A DNA stretch of 64,000 bases from Lachnospiraceae bacterium NK4A144 (GCA_000424365.1 AUJT01000016.1:1-64000); one strand, 5' to 3'. Positions 50,834 through 60,044 are shown, counted from the stretch's first letter. Notes: generated by a model not told the origin, from the letters alone. Numbers and translations: made by a program.

Positions 50834-51427
50834 ATGGTAATCAAGACAGTTGACCTGGAAACAGTAGTTGGCGTAACAACAAAAAAACTTCCGCGAACAG
50901 GACAGCCGGAGATTGCTTTTGCGGGCAGAAGTAATGTAGGAAAATCCTCACTTATTAATGCCCTTATGAATAGAAAAAACTATGCAAGGGTATCGGAAGT
51001 ACCGGGAAAAACCCAGACAATAAACTTTTATCACATAAATAATGAGTTTTATCTGGTGGATCTCCCGGGATACGGATATGCAAAAGTAAAGATCAATTTC
51101 CGTTCTTCATGGGGCCCGATGATCGAGGGATATTTCAATGATACTCCTACATTAAGGGCGATCTTTTTACTGTTGGACATCAGGAGAAAGCCCTCAGAAG
51201 ATGACATGATGATGTATAATTGGATCTGCAATGCCGGATTTCGTCCGATCGTTATAGCGACGAAGTCCGATAAGCTCAATAAAACAGAACTTCGAAAGGC
51301 AGACAGTCGTCTCCGTGCGGATCTGGGAGCGGATGAAACACTTACGATCATTCCTTTTTCTGCAAAATCAAAAGCAGGAAGAGATGATATATATGCACTT
51401 ATGGATGAGATCCTGGCTGAGAAATAA
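50834..51427 (+). CDS. engB: Ribosome biogenesis GTP-binding protein EngB (YsxC/YihA)
   Basis: 197 residues, 18 bp after lon. G1 GRSNVGKSSLINAL, G2 around GKTQTINFY, G3 LVDLPGYGYAKV, G4 TKSDKLNK, G5 FSAKSKAG. Small GTPase needed for assembly of the large ribosomal subunit. AAAGGAAATG gives the start. Placement at the end of the lon block is conserved in Firmicutes. Confidence 0.96.
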   Translation: MVIKTVDLETVVGVTTKKLPRTGQPEIAFAGRSNVGKSSLINALMNRKNYARVSEVPGKTQTINFYHINNEFYLVDLPGYGYAKVKINFRSSWGPMIEGYFNDTPTLRAIFLLLDIRRKPSEDDMMMYNWICNAGFRPIVIATKSDKLNKTELRKADSRLRADLGADETLTIIPFSAKSKAGRDDIYALMDEILAEK

Positions 51428-51482
51428 AGGCCGGACCGGTAGTTTGCCTGATTTTTTTTCAGGTAGAATGTGAGGAAATGTA

Positions 51483-52649
51483 ATGACAAAGGTAGATATT
51501 ATTTCCGGTTTCCTTGGAGCCGGAAAGACAACTCTTATCAAAAAACTTATAGCTGAGTCCTTCGCTGGACAAAAAGTTGTACTTATAGAAAACGAGTTTG
51601 GTGAGATCGGTATCGATGGAGGATTCCTCAAGGATGCAGGGATCAATGTTACTGAGATGAATTCCGGATGCATCTGCTGCTCTCTTGTAGGTGATTTCGG
51701 AAAGGCACTTAAGGAAGTGGTAGATCAGTACCATCCTGACCGTATCATCATCGAGCCTTCAGGTGTCGGTAAGCTTTCTGATGTAGCACGTGCTGTAGAA
51801 AACTCCGAGGACGGAGCAGAGCTCAAGATCAACAGCATGGTTACAGTAGTAGACGGAACCAAGGCAAAGATGTATATGAAGAACTTTGGTGAGTTCTTCA
51901 ATAACCAGGTTGAGACAGCAGGAACTGTTATCATCAGCCGTTCACAGAACCTTAAGCAGGAGAAGCTTGATGAACTTACAGAGCTTATCCGCGAGCATAA
52001 TAAGGAATCTGTTATCATTACTACTCCGTGGGATGATATCACAGGTGATCAGATAATCGCTGCCATGGAAAAGGGGCATACACTCGTTGATTCCCTGATA
52101 GCTGAGATCATGGCACAGCCTCATGACGAGCACGAGCATCATCACCACCACGATCATGACGAGGATGAGCAGGAGCATCATCATCACCACGATCATGACG
52201 AGGATGAGCACGAGCATCATCATCACCACGATCATGACGAGGATGAGCATGAGCATCATCATCACCACGATCATGACGAGGATGAGCATGAGCATCATCA
52301 CCATGATCACGAGCATTGCCATGATGAGAATTGCAGCTGCCATCATCACCACGATCATGATGCAGATGAAGTATTCCAGAGCTGGGGCGTAGAGACATCC
52401 CATAAGTTTACTGAGGAAGAACTCACAGCTATCCTTGAGAAGCTCAAGGCAGAACATGATGAGGAGTTTGGAATCGTACTTCGTGCAAAGGGATATGTGC
52501 CGAGACCGGAAGGCGGAGAGTGGCTTCACTTTGATCTTACTCCGGGTGAATTTGAGGTTCGTCACGGTTCTGCAGACTACACAGGAAGGATCTGTGTTAT
52601 CGGTTCCGGAATAAATGAAAAAAAGCTTAAAGAACTCTTCGGAGTGTGA
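51483..52649 (+). CDS. CobW/COG0523 GTPase with His-rich repeat region
   Basis: 388 residues. P-loop GFLGAGKTTLIKK, metal-binding CxCC in GCICCSLVG (Cys63, 65, 66), IEPSGVGKLSDV. After the GTPase domain, residues about 215-300 are almost only His, Asp and Glu, built of four 13-residue units, ending HCHDENCSCHHHH. The C-terminal CobW domain follows (LRAKGYVPRPEGGEWLHFDL, GSGINEKKLKELFG). COG0523 proteins are metal chaperones; the His/Asp repeats point to zinc, nickel or cobalt storage or delivery. The next gene is a second member, 29 bp away. Confidence 0.92.
   Translation: MTKVDIISGFLGAGKTTLIKKLIAESFAGQKVVLIENEFGEIGIDGGFLKDAGINVTEMNSGCICCSLVGDFGKALKEVVDQYHPDRIIIEPSGVGKLSDVARAVENSEDGAELKINSMVTVVDGTKAKMYMKNFGEFFNNQVETAGTVIISRSQNLKQEKLDELTELIREHNKESVIITTPWDDITGDQIIAAMEKGHTLVDSLIAEIMAQPHDEHEHHHHHDHDEDEQEHHHHHDHDEDEHEHHHHHDHDEDEHEHHHHHDHDEDEHEHHHHDHEHCHDENCSCHHHHDHDADEVFQSWGVETSHKFTEEELTAILEKLKAEHDEEFGIVLRAKGYVPRPEGGEWLHFDLTPGEFEVRHGSADYTGRICVIGSGINEKKLKELFGV
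52134..52289 (+). repeat. Four tandem 39-bp units in the CobW gene
   Basis: Four units of 39 bp (52134, 52173, 52212, 52251) encode EHHHHHDHDEDEQ/H, nearly identical at nucleotide level, then a degenerate fifth. Length may vary by slippage or recombination. Confidence 0.9.
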
Positions 52650-52678
52650 TGCCGTTAGGCAGGAAAATGGTGTAAAAT

Positions 52679-53629
52679 ATGTTTAAGAAAAGAGAAATCC
52701 CCGTATATCTTTTTACCGGTTTTCTGGAAAGCGGTAAGACCAGTTTTATCATTGAAACAATGAAAGAGGGACAGTTCGAGGACGGAATGAAGACTGTCTA
52801 TATCGTCTGTGAAGAAGGTATGGAAGAGATCGACAAGGAACTCCTCGAAAAGAACAAATTCAAGGTTTATACATTTGAGGAAGAAGAGAATCTCACAAAA
52901 GAGGCGCTTACAAAGATCGACAAGAGTGTACATCCCGACCGTGTTATCCTCGAAGCAAACGGAACCTGGGATGTAGATCGTATCCTGGATTCACTTCCGC
53001 CACAGTGGCTTCTTGGAGAAGGTATTGCCACAGTTAATGCAGCGACCTATGAGACTTATCTTGGCAACATGAAGATGATGATGCTTAATCAGTTCATGTA
53101 TGCGGATCTGATCCTTTTCAACCGTTGTACAGAAGATATGGATCTTGCTATGTATAAGAGAACAGCAAGGGCAAAAAACAGACGTGCACAGGTTATCTTT
53201 GAGATGACGGACGGTACTATGAATAATGACGTAAAGGAAGAACTTCCTTACGACATAAATGCCTCTGAAATCCAGATTGAGGACGATGACTTTGGTATCT
53301 GGTATCTGGATGCGTTCGACAATATGGATAACTACATTGGCAAGACCGTTAAGTTCAAGGGGCAGGTTTATCATCCGAAAAATTCTAATCCCGATATGTT
53401 TGTACCGGGCAGATTTGCGATGACCTGCTGTGCTGCAGACATTCAGTTTGTTGGTTTCCCTTGCAGATTTGAGGGTGCAAAGAAGTTAAAGGAGAAATCA
53501 TATGTGACAGTTACTGCCGAAGTGCAGTCTGCCATGAGCAAAAATTACGACAAGCCGGCTCCTGTTCTCATAGCGAAGTCTGTTGAAGAAGCAGAACCTG
53601 CAGAGGAAGAAGTCGTATATTTCTCTTAA
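52679..53629 (+). CDS. CobW-like GTPase fused to a DUF1980/TIGR03943-like domain
   Basis: 316 residues. P-loop variant YLFTGFLESGKTSFIIETM; the CxCC motif is missing. Middle part VILEANGTWDVDRIL corresponds to the EPSG step of the COG0523 fold. Residues about 215-275 (GKTVKFKGQVYHPKNSNPD, FVPGRFAMTCCAADIQFVGF) match the C-terminal domain of TIGR03943/DUF1980 proteins, which normally pair with a DUF318 permease. Such a fusion suggests a metal-trafficking role with the preceding His-rich CobW. The TCC pair could bind metal. Acidic C-terminal tail. Confidence 0.75.
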   Translation: MFKKREIPVYLFTGFLESGKTSFIIETMKEGQFEDGMKTVYIVCEEGMEEIDKELLEKNKFKVYTFEEEENLTKEALTKIDKSVHPDRVILEANGTWDVDRILDSLPPQWLLGEGIATVNAATYETYLGNMKMMMLNQFMYADLILFNRCTEDMDLAMYKRTARAKNRRAQVIFEMTDGTMNNDVKEELPYDINASEIQIEDDDFGIWYLDAFDNMDNYIGKTVKFKGQVYHPKNSNPDMFVPGRFAMTCCAADIQFVGFPCRFEGAKKLKEKSYVTVTAEVQSAMSKNYDKPAPVLIAKSVEEAEPAEEEVVYFS

Positions 53630-53673
53630 ACGGGAATACTCTTTCTGAATAATTGGGAAGAGGGTACAAAAAT

Positions 53674-54882
53674 ATGAATAATAAAAAGCCGCTGACTTTT
53701 TATACAGGACTTCTAACGGTATTACTATGCCTATCGGTAATACTTAATGCAGTCTCGTGGAAGTCTGCGGCTTTTTCTGACTGGATACGAAAATATCCCT
53801 TTAAGGTGCTCCAGATCATAATGTCACATATAAGCAATCTGCTTCCTTTCTCTATTGGCGAACTCCTTCTGCTCGCTGCACTTCTTTTTATCCTGTGGAA
53901 TTTAATTTTATGGGTTGGAGATGGTATAATTTTTGTACATAAGGCTATCGTCCTAAAAAACAGGAAAGCGAAAGAACCGGGGCTTACTGAGAGGCTCAGA
54001 CAGAGATTTCCGCATTATGATCGCTTGTATCGGGTATTTGAGATGGGCTTTGCGGTGACAGCACTGATAATGACCATAACCTGTTTTACACTGTATCATT
54101 GTACTGAGATCGGGGATTCCTTTGAGAAATCGGACGGAGATTATACTTTTGAGGAACTTGCGGAACTCAGAGATGCGCTCGTAGCAGAAGCAAATCAGCT
54201 TTCTAAAGTGGTTACACGTGACAAAAACGGCATACCGCACTATGAAGGTGATCTAAAGAAGAAAGCAAGAGAAGCCATGGGAGAATATGCAGAGGATGAT
54301 CAGGTATTAAGCGGTTACTATTCGATACCGAAGCCGTTACGCTCATCGGGATTCCTCTGTCAGCAAAATATGTGCGGATATTACTTTCCGTTCACAATGG
54401 AAGCAAATTACAATACCATGATGACTGAGATAAACGTACCTTTCACCATGTGTCATGAGCTTTCGCATACAAAAGGATATATAAGAGAGGACGAGGCAAA
54501 CTACATAGCATGTGTTGCGTGTCTTGGCTCAGATGACGATTTTTTTAGATACAGCGGAGTACTCGGAGTACTTTACTATGTAGATAATGATTTTTTAGCA
54601 GCCTGTGGTGGTAAAAACGAGCTCTACAAGATGCATCCGGCGATTTCCTCTCAGGTAAAAAAGGATAACGTATTTATCACGGAAGAAACAAAGGACAAGA
54701 TAGAAAAAAAGGCTGTTGTGTCATCGGATACCGTCAGAAAGGCAACTGAGACCTATATAAATACAACGCTCAATATTAACGGTATAGCGAGCGGGAAAGT
54801 TAGCTACAGTGAAGTGGTAGGACTGCTTCTCGGTTTAAACAGGGAGAAAGGTCTGGCGATAGCAGACAATAGTAGGGGGTAA
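53674..54882 (+). CDS. DUF3810 membrane metallopeptidase-like protein
   Basis: 402 residues from ATG 53674 (AAGAGGG upstream). Three probable spans: FYTGLLTVLLCLSVILNAV, LLPFSIGELLLLAALLFILWNLI and FEMGFAVTALIMTITCFTLYHC. The exterior part contains VPFTMCHELSHTKGYIREDEANYIACVACL, with HELSH in place of HExxH and a downstream EDEAN Glu, as in zinc gluzincin-like peptidases. Family DUF3810. A peptidase role is inferred from the motif. It precedes a membrane glycosyltransferase gene by 50 bp. Confidence 0.85.
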   Translation: MNNKKPLTFYTGLLTVLLCLSVILNAVSWKSAAFSDWIRKYPFKVLQIIMSHISNLLPFSIGELLLLAALLFILWNLILWVGDGIIFVHKAIVLKNRKAKEPGLTERLRQRFPHYDRLYRVFEMGFAVTALIMTITCFTLYHCTEIGDSFEKSDGDYTFEELAELRDALVAEANQLSKVVTRDKNGIPHYEGDLKKKAREAMGEYAEDDQVLSGYYSIPKPLRSSGFLCQQNMCGYYFPFTMEANYNTMMTEINVPFTMCHELSHTKGYIREDEANYIACVACLGSDDDFFRYSGVLGVLYYVDNDFLAACGGKNELYKMHPAISSQVKKDNVFITEETKDKIEKKAVVSSDTVRKATETYINTTLNINGIASGKVSYSEVVGLLLGLNREKGLAIADNSRG

Positions 54883-54932
54883 AATTTACTTTTGACCCTG
54901 ACATCATCAAAATATATGGGAGACAAAATTAA

Positions 54933-56366
54933 ATGAATCTGACCAGGAGAGAATATGGAGTACTGGTGATCTTATTAATGATCGCAGTTGTGATGGGGGC
55001 GGTTTATATACATAAGAGGACAAAAAAAGACGGCATCCTTATCGGAACTCTTATAACTGCTTTCATAATAAGGCTTTTTTATATAATGTATACGCCGACC
55101 TGGGAGCGGCAGCATGATGTTATTGGATTTAATAACGGAAAAGGAATAGGACAGGCAGCACTTATCGAGTGGCTTGCGGAAAATGTTAAACTTCCGGATT
55201 TTGACCCGAGGACAAGGTGGGGATTTTTTCAGCCGCTTTTGCATCATATCATCTCGGCAGCATGGCTCAAAATAAATCTGTTTATTGGTGTAAATTACGA
55301 TAAAGCGTGCGAAAACATACAGATATTGACGTTTGTTTACAGTATGATATTTGTATTTTTCGGTATCAGACTTTTGCGGGAGATGAAGCTATCAGGCATG
55401 CCATTCAGGGCAGCGGCATTTCTTATCGCACTTCATCCGTCATTCATTTTGATGTCAGGTTCCGTAAATAATGATATGCTTTGCCTCACTCTTTTGATTA
55501 TGTCTGTTTTTTATGCCATTTGTTGGTATAATGATAGTACGTATGGAAATATTGTAAAGACAGCATTCTGTATCGGCGGAGCAATGATGGCAAAATTGTC
55601 AGGTTTCTTAGCTGCTCCCGCGATCGCATTCCTTTTCCTCATGAAACTTATAAGATCAGGAAAAAAGGAAGCCTTTGGATATCTTAAGCAATTCGTGCTG
55701 TTTGGCTGTATTTCATTTCCAATCGGTTTGTTTTTCCCACTCAGAAATTTCATACTGTTTGGTGTTCCGCTGATGTATATGCCGGAAGTCGGAGAACCGG
55801 TAGGTGATCATAGCATCATTGCCAGGATCTTTGATGTGCGTGTAACTTCGCCTTATTCCAGTATGGTCAAAAACGGAAATGCCTTTGATGAATTCAATGT
55901 GCCTGTTGCGATGATAAAAACGTCGCTGACAGGTGAGTATGATCTTGGTGCGGTAAACCGCTATATAACACCTTTTGCATGGATCCTTTTTGCGACCGGA
56001 GCATTGCTGGCGGTCATTGCGTTTTTGGCAACGATCCGTTATACGCTTAGGACTGTCAAAAAAATGAACAATAAAGGAATTAACGATGAAGAATTATTAT
56101 TACAGGATCCGGTAATAAGGATCTTCTGGCTGATCCTTTATGCAACAGGTTTGATATTTTATTTACGACTTGCGTTTTCAGTACCGAATTTCAGCTCGGA
56201 AGACTTTAGATATGTAGCATATCTGATAGTTCCGGAAAGCCTTTATATAGGGCTGCTCCTTACAGAGCTGGAAAAACGAAAAAAAATGAGAGCGGTACTT
56301 GGCATGATAATAGCAGCATTTGGAGTTTCGTCGCTTGGAGTATACTTTTTACTTGGGCTGCCTTGA
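54933..56366 (+). CDS. Multi-spanning membrane glycosyltransferase (PMT/GT-C-like)
   Basis: 477 residues with about 10-11 hydrophobic segments. An acidic/polar loop after the second span (TPTWERQHDVIGFNNGKG) and the RTRWGFFQPLLHHIISAAWLKI and FILMSGSVNNDMLCLTLLIMS stretches are in the arrangement of GT-C dolichol/undecaprenyl-phosphate-sugar-dependent transferases such as PMT/ArnT-like proteins. No assignment to substrate. ATG after ATATGGGAGAC. Confidence 0.75.
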   Translation: MNLTRREYGVLVILLMIAVVMGAVYIHKRTKKDGILIGTLITAFIIRLFYIMYTPTWERQHDVIGFNNGKGIGQAALIEWLAENVKLPDFDPRTRWGFFQPLLHHIISAAWLKINLFIGVNYDKACENIQILTFVYSMIFVFFGIRLLREMKLSGMPFRAAAFLIALHPSFILMSGSVNNDMLCLTLLIMSVFYAICWYNDSTYGNIVKTAFCIGGAMMAKLSGFLAAPAIAFLFLMKLIRSGKKEAFGYLKQFVLFGCISFPIGLFFPLRNFILFGVPLMYMPEVGEPVGDHSIIARIFDVRVTSPYSSMVKNGNAFDEFNVPVAMIKTSLTGEYDLGAVNRYITPFAWILFATGALLAVIAFLATIRYTLRTVKKMNNKGINDEELLLQDPVIRIFWLILYATGLIFYLRLAFSVPNFSSEDFRYVAYLIVPESLYIGLLLTELEKRKKMRAVLGMIIAAFGVSSLGVYFLLGLP

Positions 56367-56367
56367 T

Positions 56368-56414
56368 GCTGCGAAAGAGGGATAAGTCATTGGATTTTGC
56401 TCATCGACAGAGAT
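56368..56414 (+). mobile_element. Remnant of the MITE-like element
   Basis: GCTGCG, then GATAAGTCATTGGATTTTGC and TCATCGACAGAGAT match the centre of copies 1 and 3 (GCTGCGG, GAAAAGCCATTGGATTTTGC, CCATCGCCGG) over about 45 bp. Both ends are missing and no duplication is seen. It fills the 60-bp gap before the next gene. Confidence 0.6.
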
Positions 56415-56436
56415 AAAAAAGAAAATGGAGGGTATG

Positions 56437-57690
56437 ATGAAAATAATTCACTGTTCGGATATACGGCTGAATGCATCACCGGAAATGTCGTTGGGGCGGG
56501 AAAAAGCCGAAGAAAGAAACAGCGAAATATTGCTGACTTTTGTTCGGATGGTGCGGTATGCGGTAAAAAATGACGTTACAGCAATTATGATCACAGGAAA
56601 CCTGTTCGTGCCCGGAGCGATTTCGGAAAATTCATTAAACATAGTAAAAGAATGTATAACAGGTAATCCGGGTATAGATTTTTTGTATATAAGCGGCAGG
56701 CACAGCAGAGATGAATTTACAGAAGCCATGCGTCCGTTTCCTAAAAATTTCAAAAATATGTCGGAGTTACCCGGTGGGATACGCTATGAGGGTGATGTAG
56801 TGATATCAGCACCGGACCGTGCTGAGGATTTAAGGCTTTCCGCAACCGATCTAAATATAGTTATGCACTATGGACCGATAAATACAGGTGCCTGGGAGGG
56901 AAAATACATAGATTACCTCGCGTCCGGAGGCTCTGAAGCCCTTGACGAGGGAGCACTTGGAAACCGCGGGCGGTACTGCTACTCAGGAACATTGGAGGGC
57001 AGGCATTTCCCGGAGTGCGGTCCGAGAGGATTTATCAGACTGGACATATCCGGCAGTACTATAGAACCGGTATTTGTTCAGGCGGCAAAGCGTCTCTTTT
57101 TGGAGGCGGATCTGACTGTCGGAGAGGAACACGGAGAAGAATTAAAGGAAAAGATCGACAAAACGATAGCTGAAACGGAAGCATCAGACAGAGATATCCT
57201 GAGACTCAGACTCAATGGCAGAAGCTTTGACAGATATGAGCTGGATGAAATCCGAAGCATATACGGTGAAAAATTTTATTTCTTCTGTCTGGAAGCGCCG
57301 GAAAGGCAGGATGAACCGCCTAAACCTGAGGCGGGGATGGTGGAGATACCCAGGATCATGCCGCTGAAAAAAGAAGAACGTGAATTTATGGATGACCCGT
57401 TCTCGATTTCAAAAGATGAACCGGCGGAAGAACCTGAGGAAGAACCAAAAGAAGAACCTGAGGAAGAACCAAAAGAAGAAATAAAAGAAGAACTTAAAGA
57501 AGAACCGGAAAGACCTGTTTATTCAAGACCTATAAAGATAACCAGACAGGAAAACACGGAACAGAAAATCGGGACATCATTAAAAGATGAATTTATACGG
57601 ATCGTTCGTGAGTCAGCCGGATCACAGGACGATCGGGAAGAGATCATACGTATAGGACTAAACGCACTGGGAGGTGGTGAGAAGGAATGA
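56437..57690 (+). CDS. Degenerate SbcD/YhaO-like phosphoesterase
   Basis: 417 residues; ATG 56437 is 4 nt after GGAGGG. It follows the SbcD/YhaO exonuclease layout but lacks key metal ligands: DxH is SDIRL (His to Arg), GDxxD is GNLFV, GNHD is GRHSR, GHxH is GGSE. Only H of MHYGP is kept. YSGTLEGRHFPECGPRGFIRL is the well-preserved lid strand. Residues about 325-365 are Glu/Pro/Lys repeats (EEPKEEPEEE). Probably inactive as a nuclease, perhaps a structural partner of the ATPase whose ATG overlaps its stop. Confidence 0.8.
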   Translation: MKIIHCSDIRLNASPEMSLGREKAEERNSEILLTFVRMVRYAVKNDVTAIMITGNLFVPGAISENSLNIVKECITGNPGIDFLYISGRHSRDEFTEAMRPFPKNFKNMSELPGGIRYEGDVVISAPDRAEDLRLSATDLNIVMHYGPINTGAWEGKYIDYLASGGSEALDEGALGNRGRYCYSGTLEGRHFPECGPRGFIRLDISGSTIEPVFVQAAKRLFLEADLTVGEEHGEELKEKIDKTIAETEASDRDILRLRLNGRSFDRYELDEIRSIYGEKFYFFCLEAPERQDEPPKPEAGMVEIPRIMPLKKEEREFMDDPFSISKDEPAEEPEEEPKEEPEEEPKEEIKEELKEEPERPVYSRPIKITRQENTEQKIGTSLKDEFIRIVRESAGSQDDREEIIRIGLNALGGGEKE

Positions 57691-59237
57691 AGATCCTCAC
57701 ATGTAATGTAGAAAATTTTGGAACACTCCATCATGTGCGATGCGATCTGGATAACGGATTAAATGCTCTGAACGAAGGAAATGGCTGGGGAAAAACAACG
57801 TTTGCCGCATTTATCCTGTCAATGCTTTATGGAATGTCCGAAATGAATTTTGCTGAATCCGGAAATATCAGAGAACGATATATGCCGTGGCAGGGTGGAA
57901 AGTTCGGAGGCAGCATAACCTTTGAAACAGAGAACGGAAGATATACCGTGACCAGATATTTTGGTATGAGTAAGGTAGATGATACCTGTACTGTTACGGA
58001 TGAGACCGGACAGGATATCACGGACAGATTTTCAAATCCTGGAGAAGATATCCTTGGCGTTGACTCTGAGGGATTTCGAAGCAGTGCATTTATCTTTCAG
58101 AATGACCTGAGGCTCGGTGACGGAGAAAGTATCAGACAGCGCCTTAGAGAGCTTGCAGGTGCATCCGGTGACCGAAAGAGATATGAAAACGCGATAAAGG
58201 ATCTCGCAAATGAAGCAGGATCCCTCCGGGAAATCCAATCGTCACAGAGTGACACAGCTGATAAGTCCGGGGATGAACCTTGCAAAGATGAGGAAATACA
58301 GAAAAAAATAGAGGAACTCCGTTCAAAGAGAGAAAATATCAAGGACATCGAAAAGGAACTTGGTAAGAAAGAAAAAGCTCTTTTAGAGGCGACGGAAGAA
58401 CTTGAAGAATTTATGAACCGTACCGGAAGAAAGGGAAACAGAAACGTTCAGCTGGTATTCGGTGTGCTGATCCTTATCATATCTTTTGCATCTATTTTTT
58501 GCGGAGCCTTTGTCATGCGTCTTGTCGATGGCTATTTCCGTGTAGGTGTCACCATGGCATCCGTCGGCATAGTACTTTTGATCATCGGTGTACTGCTCCT
58601 TCTAAACCGTACAAACAGGCTCAGGGAGCGGGAATATGACGAGGAAGTCCACGAAACACGCGAAAATGCAGCGAGAAGAGCCCGTGATGAAGCCCGTGAC
58701 CGCCTTGACAGGATAACTCAGGAAATAAAAGAGCTGGAGACATATGAAGAAAAGGCAGAGGAGCTTAGAAAAAAAGGTGCAGAACAGAAAATAGACAAGG
58801 AGTATGCCGCGAAGAAGCTTCAGCTTGTCGAAAAAGCGAAAGAAGCGCTTGAAAAGGCGATGGAAGAGCTGACGCAGCATTACCTTGATCCGATCAGGGA
58901 AAGATTTCAGGAGTTTTACAGTGTTCTTTATCCTGACGGTCCGAGAGTTGAGATAAGGGACGATTTCACCATCTCGGTAGAGGGATTCGGAGAAATGAGA
59001 GAGCTTGACTCCCAAAGCCGGGGAACGCAGGACCTAATAGAACTTTGTGTGAGATTTGCTCTGGTTGATGTCCTTTACAATGAGGAAAAGCCCTGCATGG
59101 TCCTCGATGATGTATTAAATAATCTGGATGACGTCCGGGTTAGTAAGGTTATCCGTGCATTGGAAAAGATGGCGGAAAGATTTCAGATAGTTTATCTTAC
59201 CTGCAATACAGACAGAATGCCTGTAAATAAGAAATAG
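57687..59237 (+). CDS. Membrane-spanning SbcC/YhaN-like AAA ATPase
   Basis: 516 residues, overlapping the preceding gene by 4 nt (ATGA). N-terminal SMC/RecN-type head: ILTCNVENFGTLHHVRCDLDNGLNALNEGNGWGKTTFAAF, Walker A with Trp (GNGWGKTT). Coiled coils flank two membrane spans (about residues 252-276 and 282-306: LVFGVLILIISFASIFCGAF and VTMASVGIVLLIIGVLLLL). C-terminal head with SRGTQDLIELCVRFALVDVLY (signature) and MVLDDVLNNLDD (Walker B with Asp where Glu is usual). Short for the family (B. subtilis YhaN is about 960). Probably a membrane-anchored, DNA-related or structural ATPase working with its neighbour. Confidence 0.82.
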   Translation: MKILTCNVENFGTLHHVRCDLDNGLNALNEGNGWGKTTFAAFILSMLYGMSEMNFAESGNIRERYMPWQGGKFGGSITFETENGRYTVTRYFGMSKVDDTCTVTDETGQDITDRFSNPGEDILGVDSEGFRSSAFIFQNDLRLGDGESIRQRLRELAGASGDRKRYENAIKDLANEAGSLREIQSSQSDTADKSGDEPCKDEEIQKKIEELRSKRENIKDIEKELGKKEKALLEATEELEEFMNRTGRKGNRNVQLVFGVLILIISFASIFCGAFVMRLVDGYFRVGVTMASVGIVLLIIGVLLLLNRTNRLREREYDEEVHETRENAARRARDEARDRLDRITQEIKELETYEEKAEELRKKGAEQKIDKEYAAKKLQLVEKAKEALEKAMEELTQHYLDPIRERFQEFYSVLYPDGPRVEIRDDFTISVEGFGEMRELDSQSRGTQDLIELCVRFALVDVLYNEEKPCMVLDDVLNNLDDVRVSKVIRALEKMAERFQIVYLTCNTDRMPVNKK

Positions 59238-59257
59238 AAAAAAGGAGAAACAGCAAC

Positions 59258-59980
59258 ATGGAAACGATGGACGATCTTAAGAAAGAGCTTGATGAATCCT
59301 ATAAGAAGCTGGAATCCGGAGATGTAATGTCCGGTAAGGTTGAGGATGAGGATCAGGCAGAACAGAACCTCGCATGGGCAAAGGTTAAGGAATTAAAGGA
59401 AAGCGGCGAGGCTATAACGGTAAAGATCGGAGGAGTTGTAAACGGCGGACTTATAGCTTACATTGATAATTTAAGAGGATTTATCCCTGCATCACAGATC
59501 TCGCTGAGCTTTGTTGAAAATCTGGATGAATGGCTTGGGAAAGATCTGAAAGTCAGAGTTATCACAGTAGACTCCGGCAGAAAGAAGCTGGTTCTTTCCG
59601 CAAAGGTACTCTTAAAAGAGGCAGAGAAGAAGGCAAAGGATGATAAGCTCAATGCTCTTAAAGTCGGTGAGGTAAAAGAAGGAACAGTTGAGACTATCCA
59701 GCCTTACGGCGCATTTGTAAATATCGGAGATGATCTTACGGGACTTCTTCATGTTTCACAGATTTCCGAGAAGCGCTTAAAGAGCCCCGGTGAAGTGCTG
59801 AAAGAAGGTCAGAAAGTAACAGTTAAGGTTACGGGTATAAAAGACGGAAAGATCTCTCTTTCCATGAAAGCTTTGAACGAAAACACAGGAGAAGGCGCAG
59901 CGGAGGAAGAAATTGAGATTCCTGAAACAGCACCTGTAACAACTTCTCTTGGAGATCTCTTAAAGGGTTTCAAACTTTGA
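59258..59980 (+). CDS. S1 RNA-binding-domain protein, two S1 repeats
   Basis: 240 residues. First S1 domain residues about 50-110 (GEAITVKIGGVVNGGLIAYIDNLRGFIPASQIS), second 130-200 (GEVKEGTVETIQPYGAFVNIGDDLTGLLHVSQISEKRL, KISLSMKAL). Resembles the short ribosomal-S1-like proteins of Firmicutes (YpfD/CvfD type), which regulate translation. AAAAGGAGAAA before the ATG. Follows the ATPase gene by 20 bp, likely one operon. Confidence 0.92.
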   Translation: METMDDLKKELDESYKKLESGDVMSGKVEDEDQAEQNLAWAKVKELKESGEAITVKIGGVVNGGLIAYIDNLRGFIPASQISLSFVENLDEWLGKDLKVRVITVDSGRKKLVLSAKVLLKEAEKKAKDDKLNALKVGEVKEGTVETIQPYGAFVNIGDDLTGLLHVSQISEKRLKSPGEVLKEGQKVTVKVTGIKDGKISLSMKALNENTGEGAAEEEIEIPETAPVTTSLGDLLKGFKL

Positions 59981-59997
59981 TCATAGAAGTGCGATAG

Positions 59998-60035
59998 AAA
60001 AAGGATGTTTCCTCTGATAGGGAAACATCCTTTTT
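59998..60035. terminator. Strong bidirectional terminator
   Basis: AAAAAGGATGTTTCC (59998-60012) pairs perfectly with GGAAACATCCTTTTT (60021-60035). It separates the converging S1 gene and DUF5721 gene. Confidence 0.95.
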
Positions 60036-60044
60036 CTGATGATA

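Noticed and set aside
52134-52289. Tandem repeats considered as a CRISPR array
   Set aside because: Units are contiguous, without spacers, and in frame within a clear CobW protein.
52108-52565. Antisense and alternate frames over the His-rich region
   Set aside because: They translate the 39-bp repeat into low-complexity Met/Val or His/Arg/Asp peptides; the repeat periodicity alone keeps them open.
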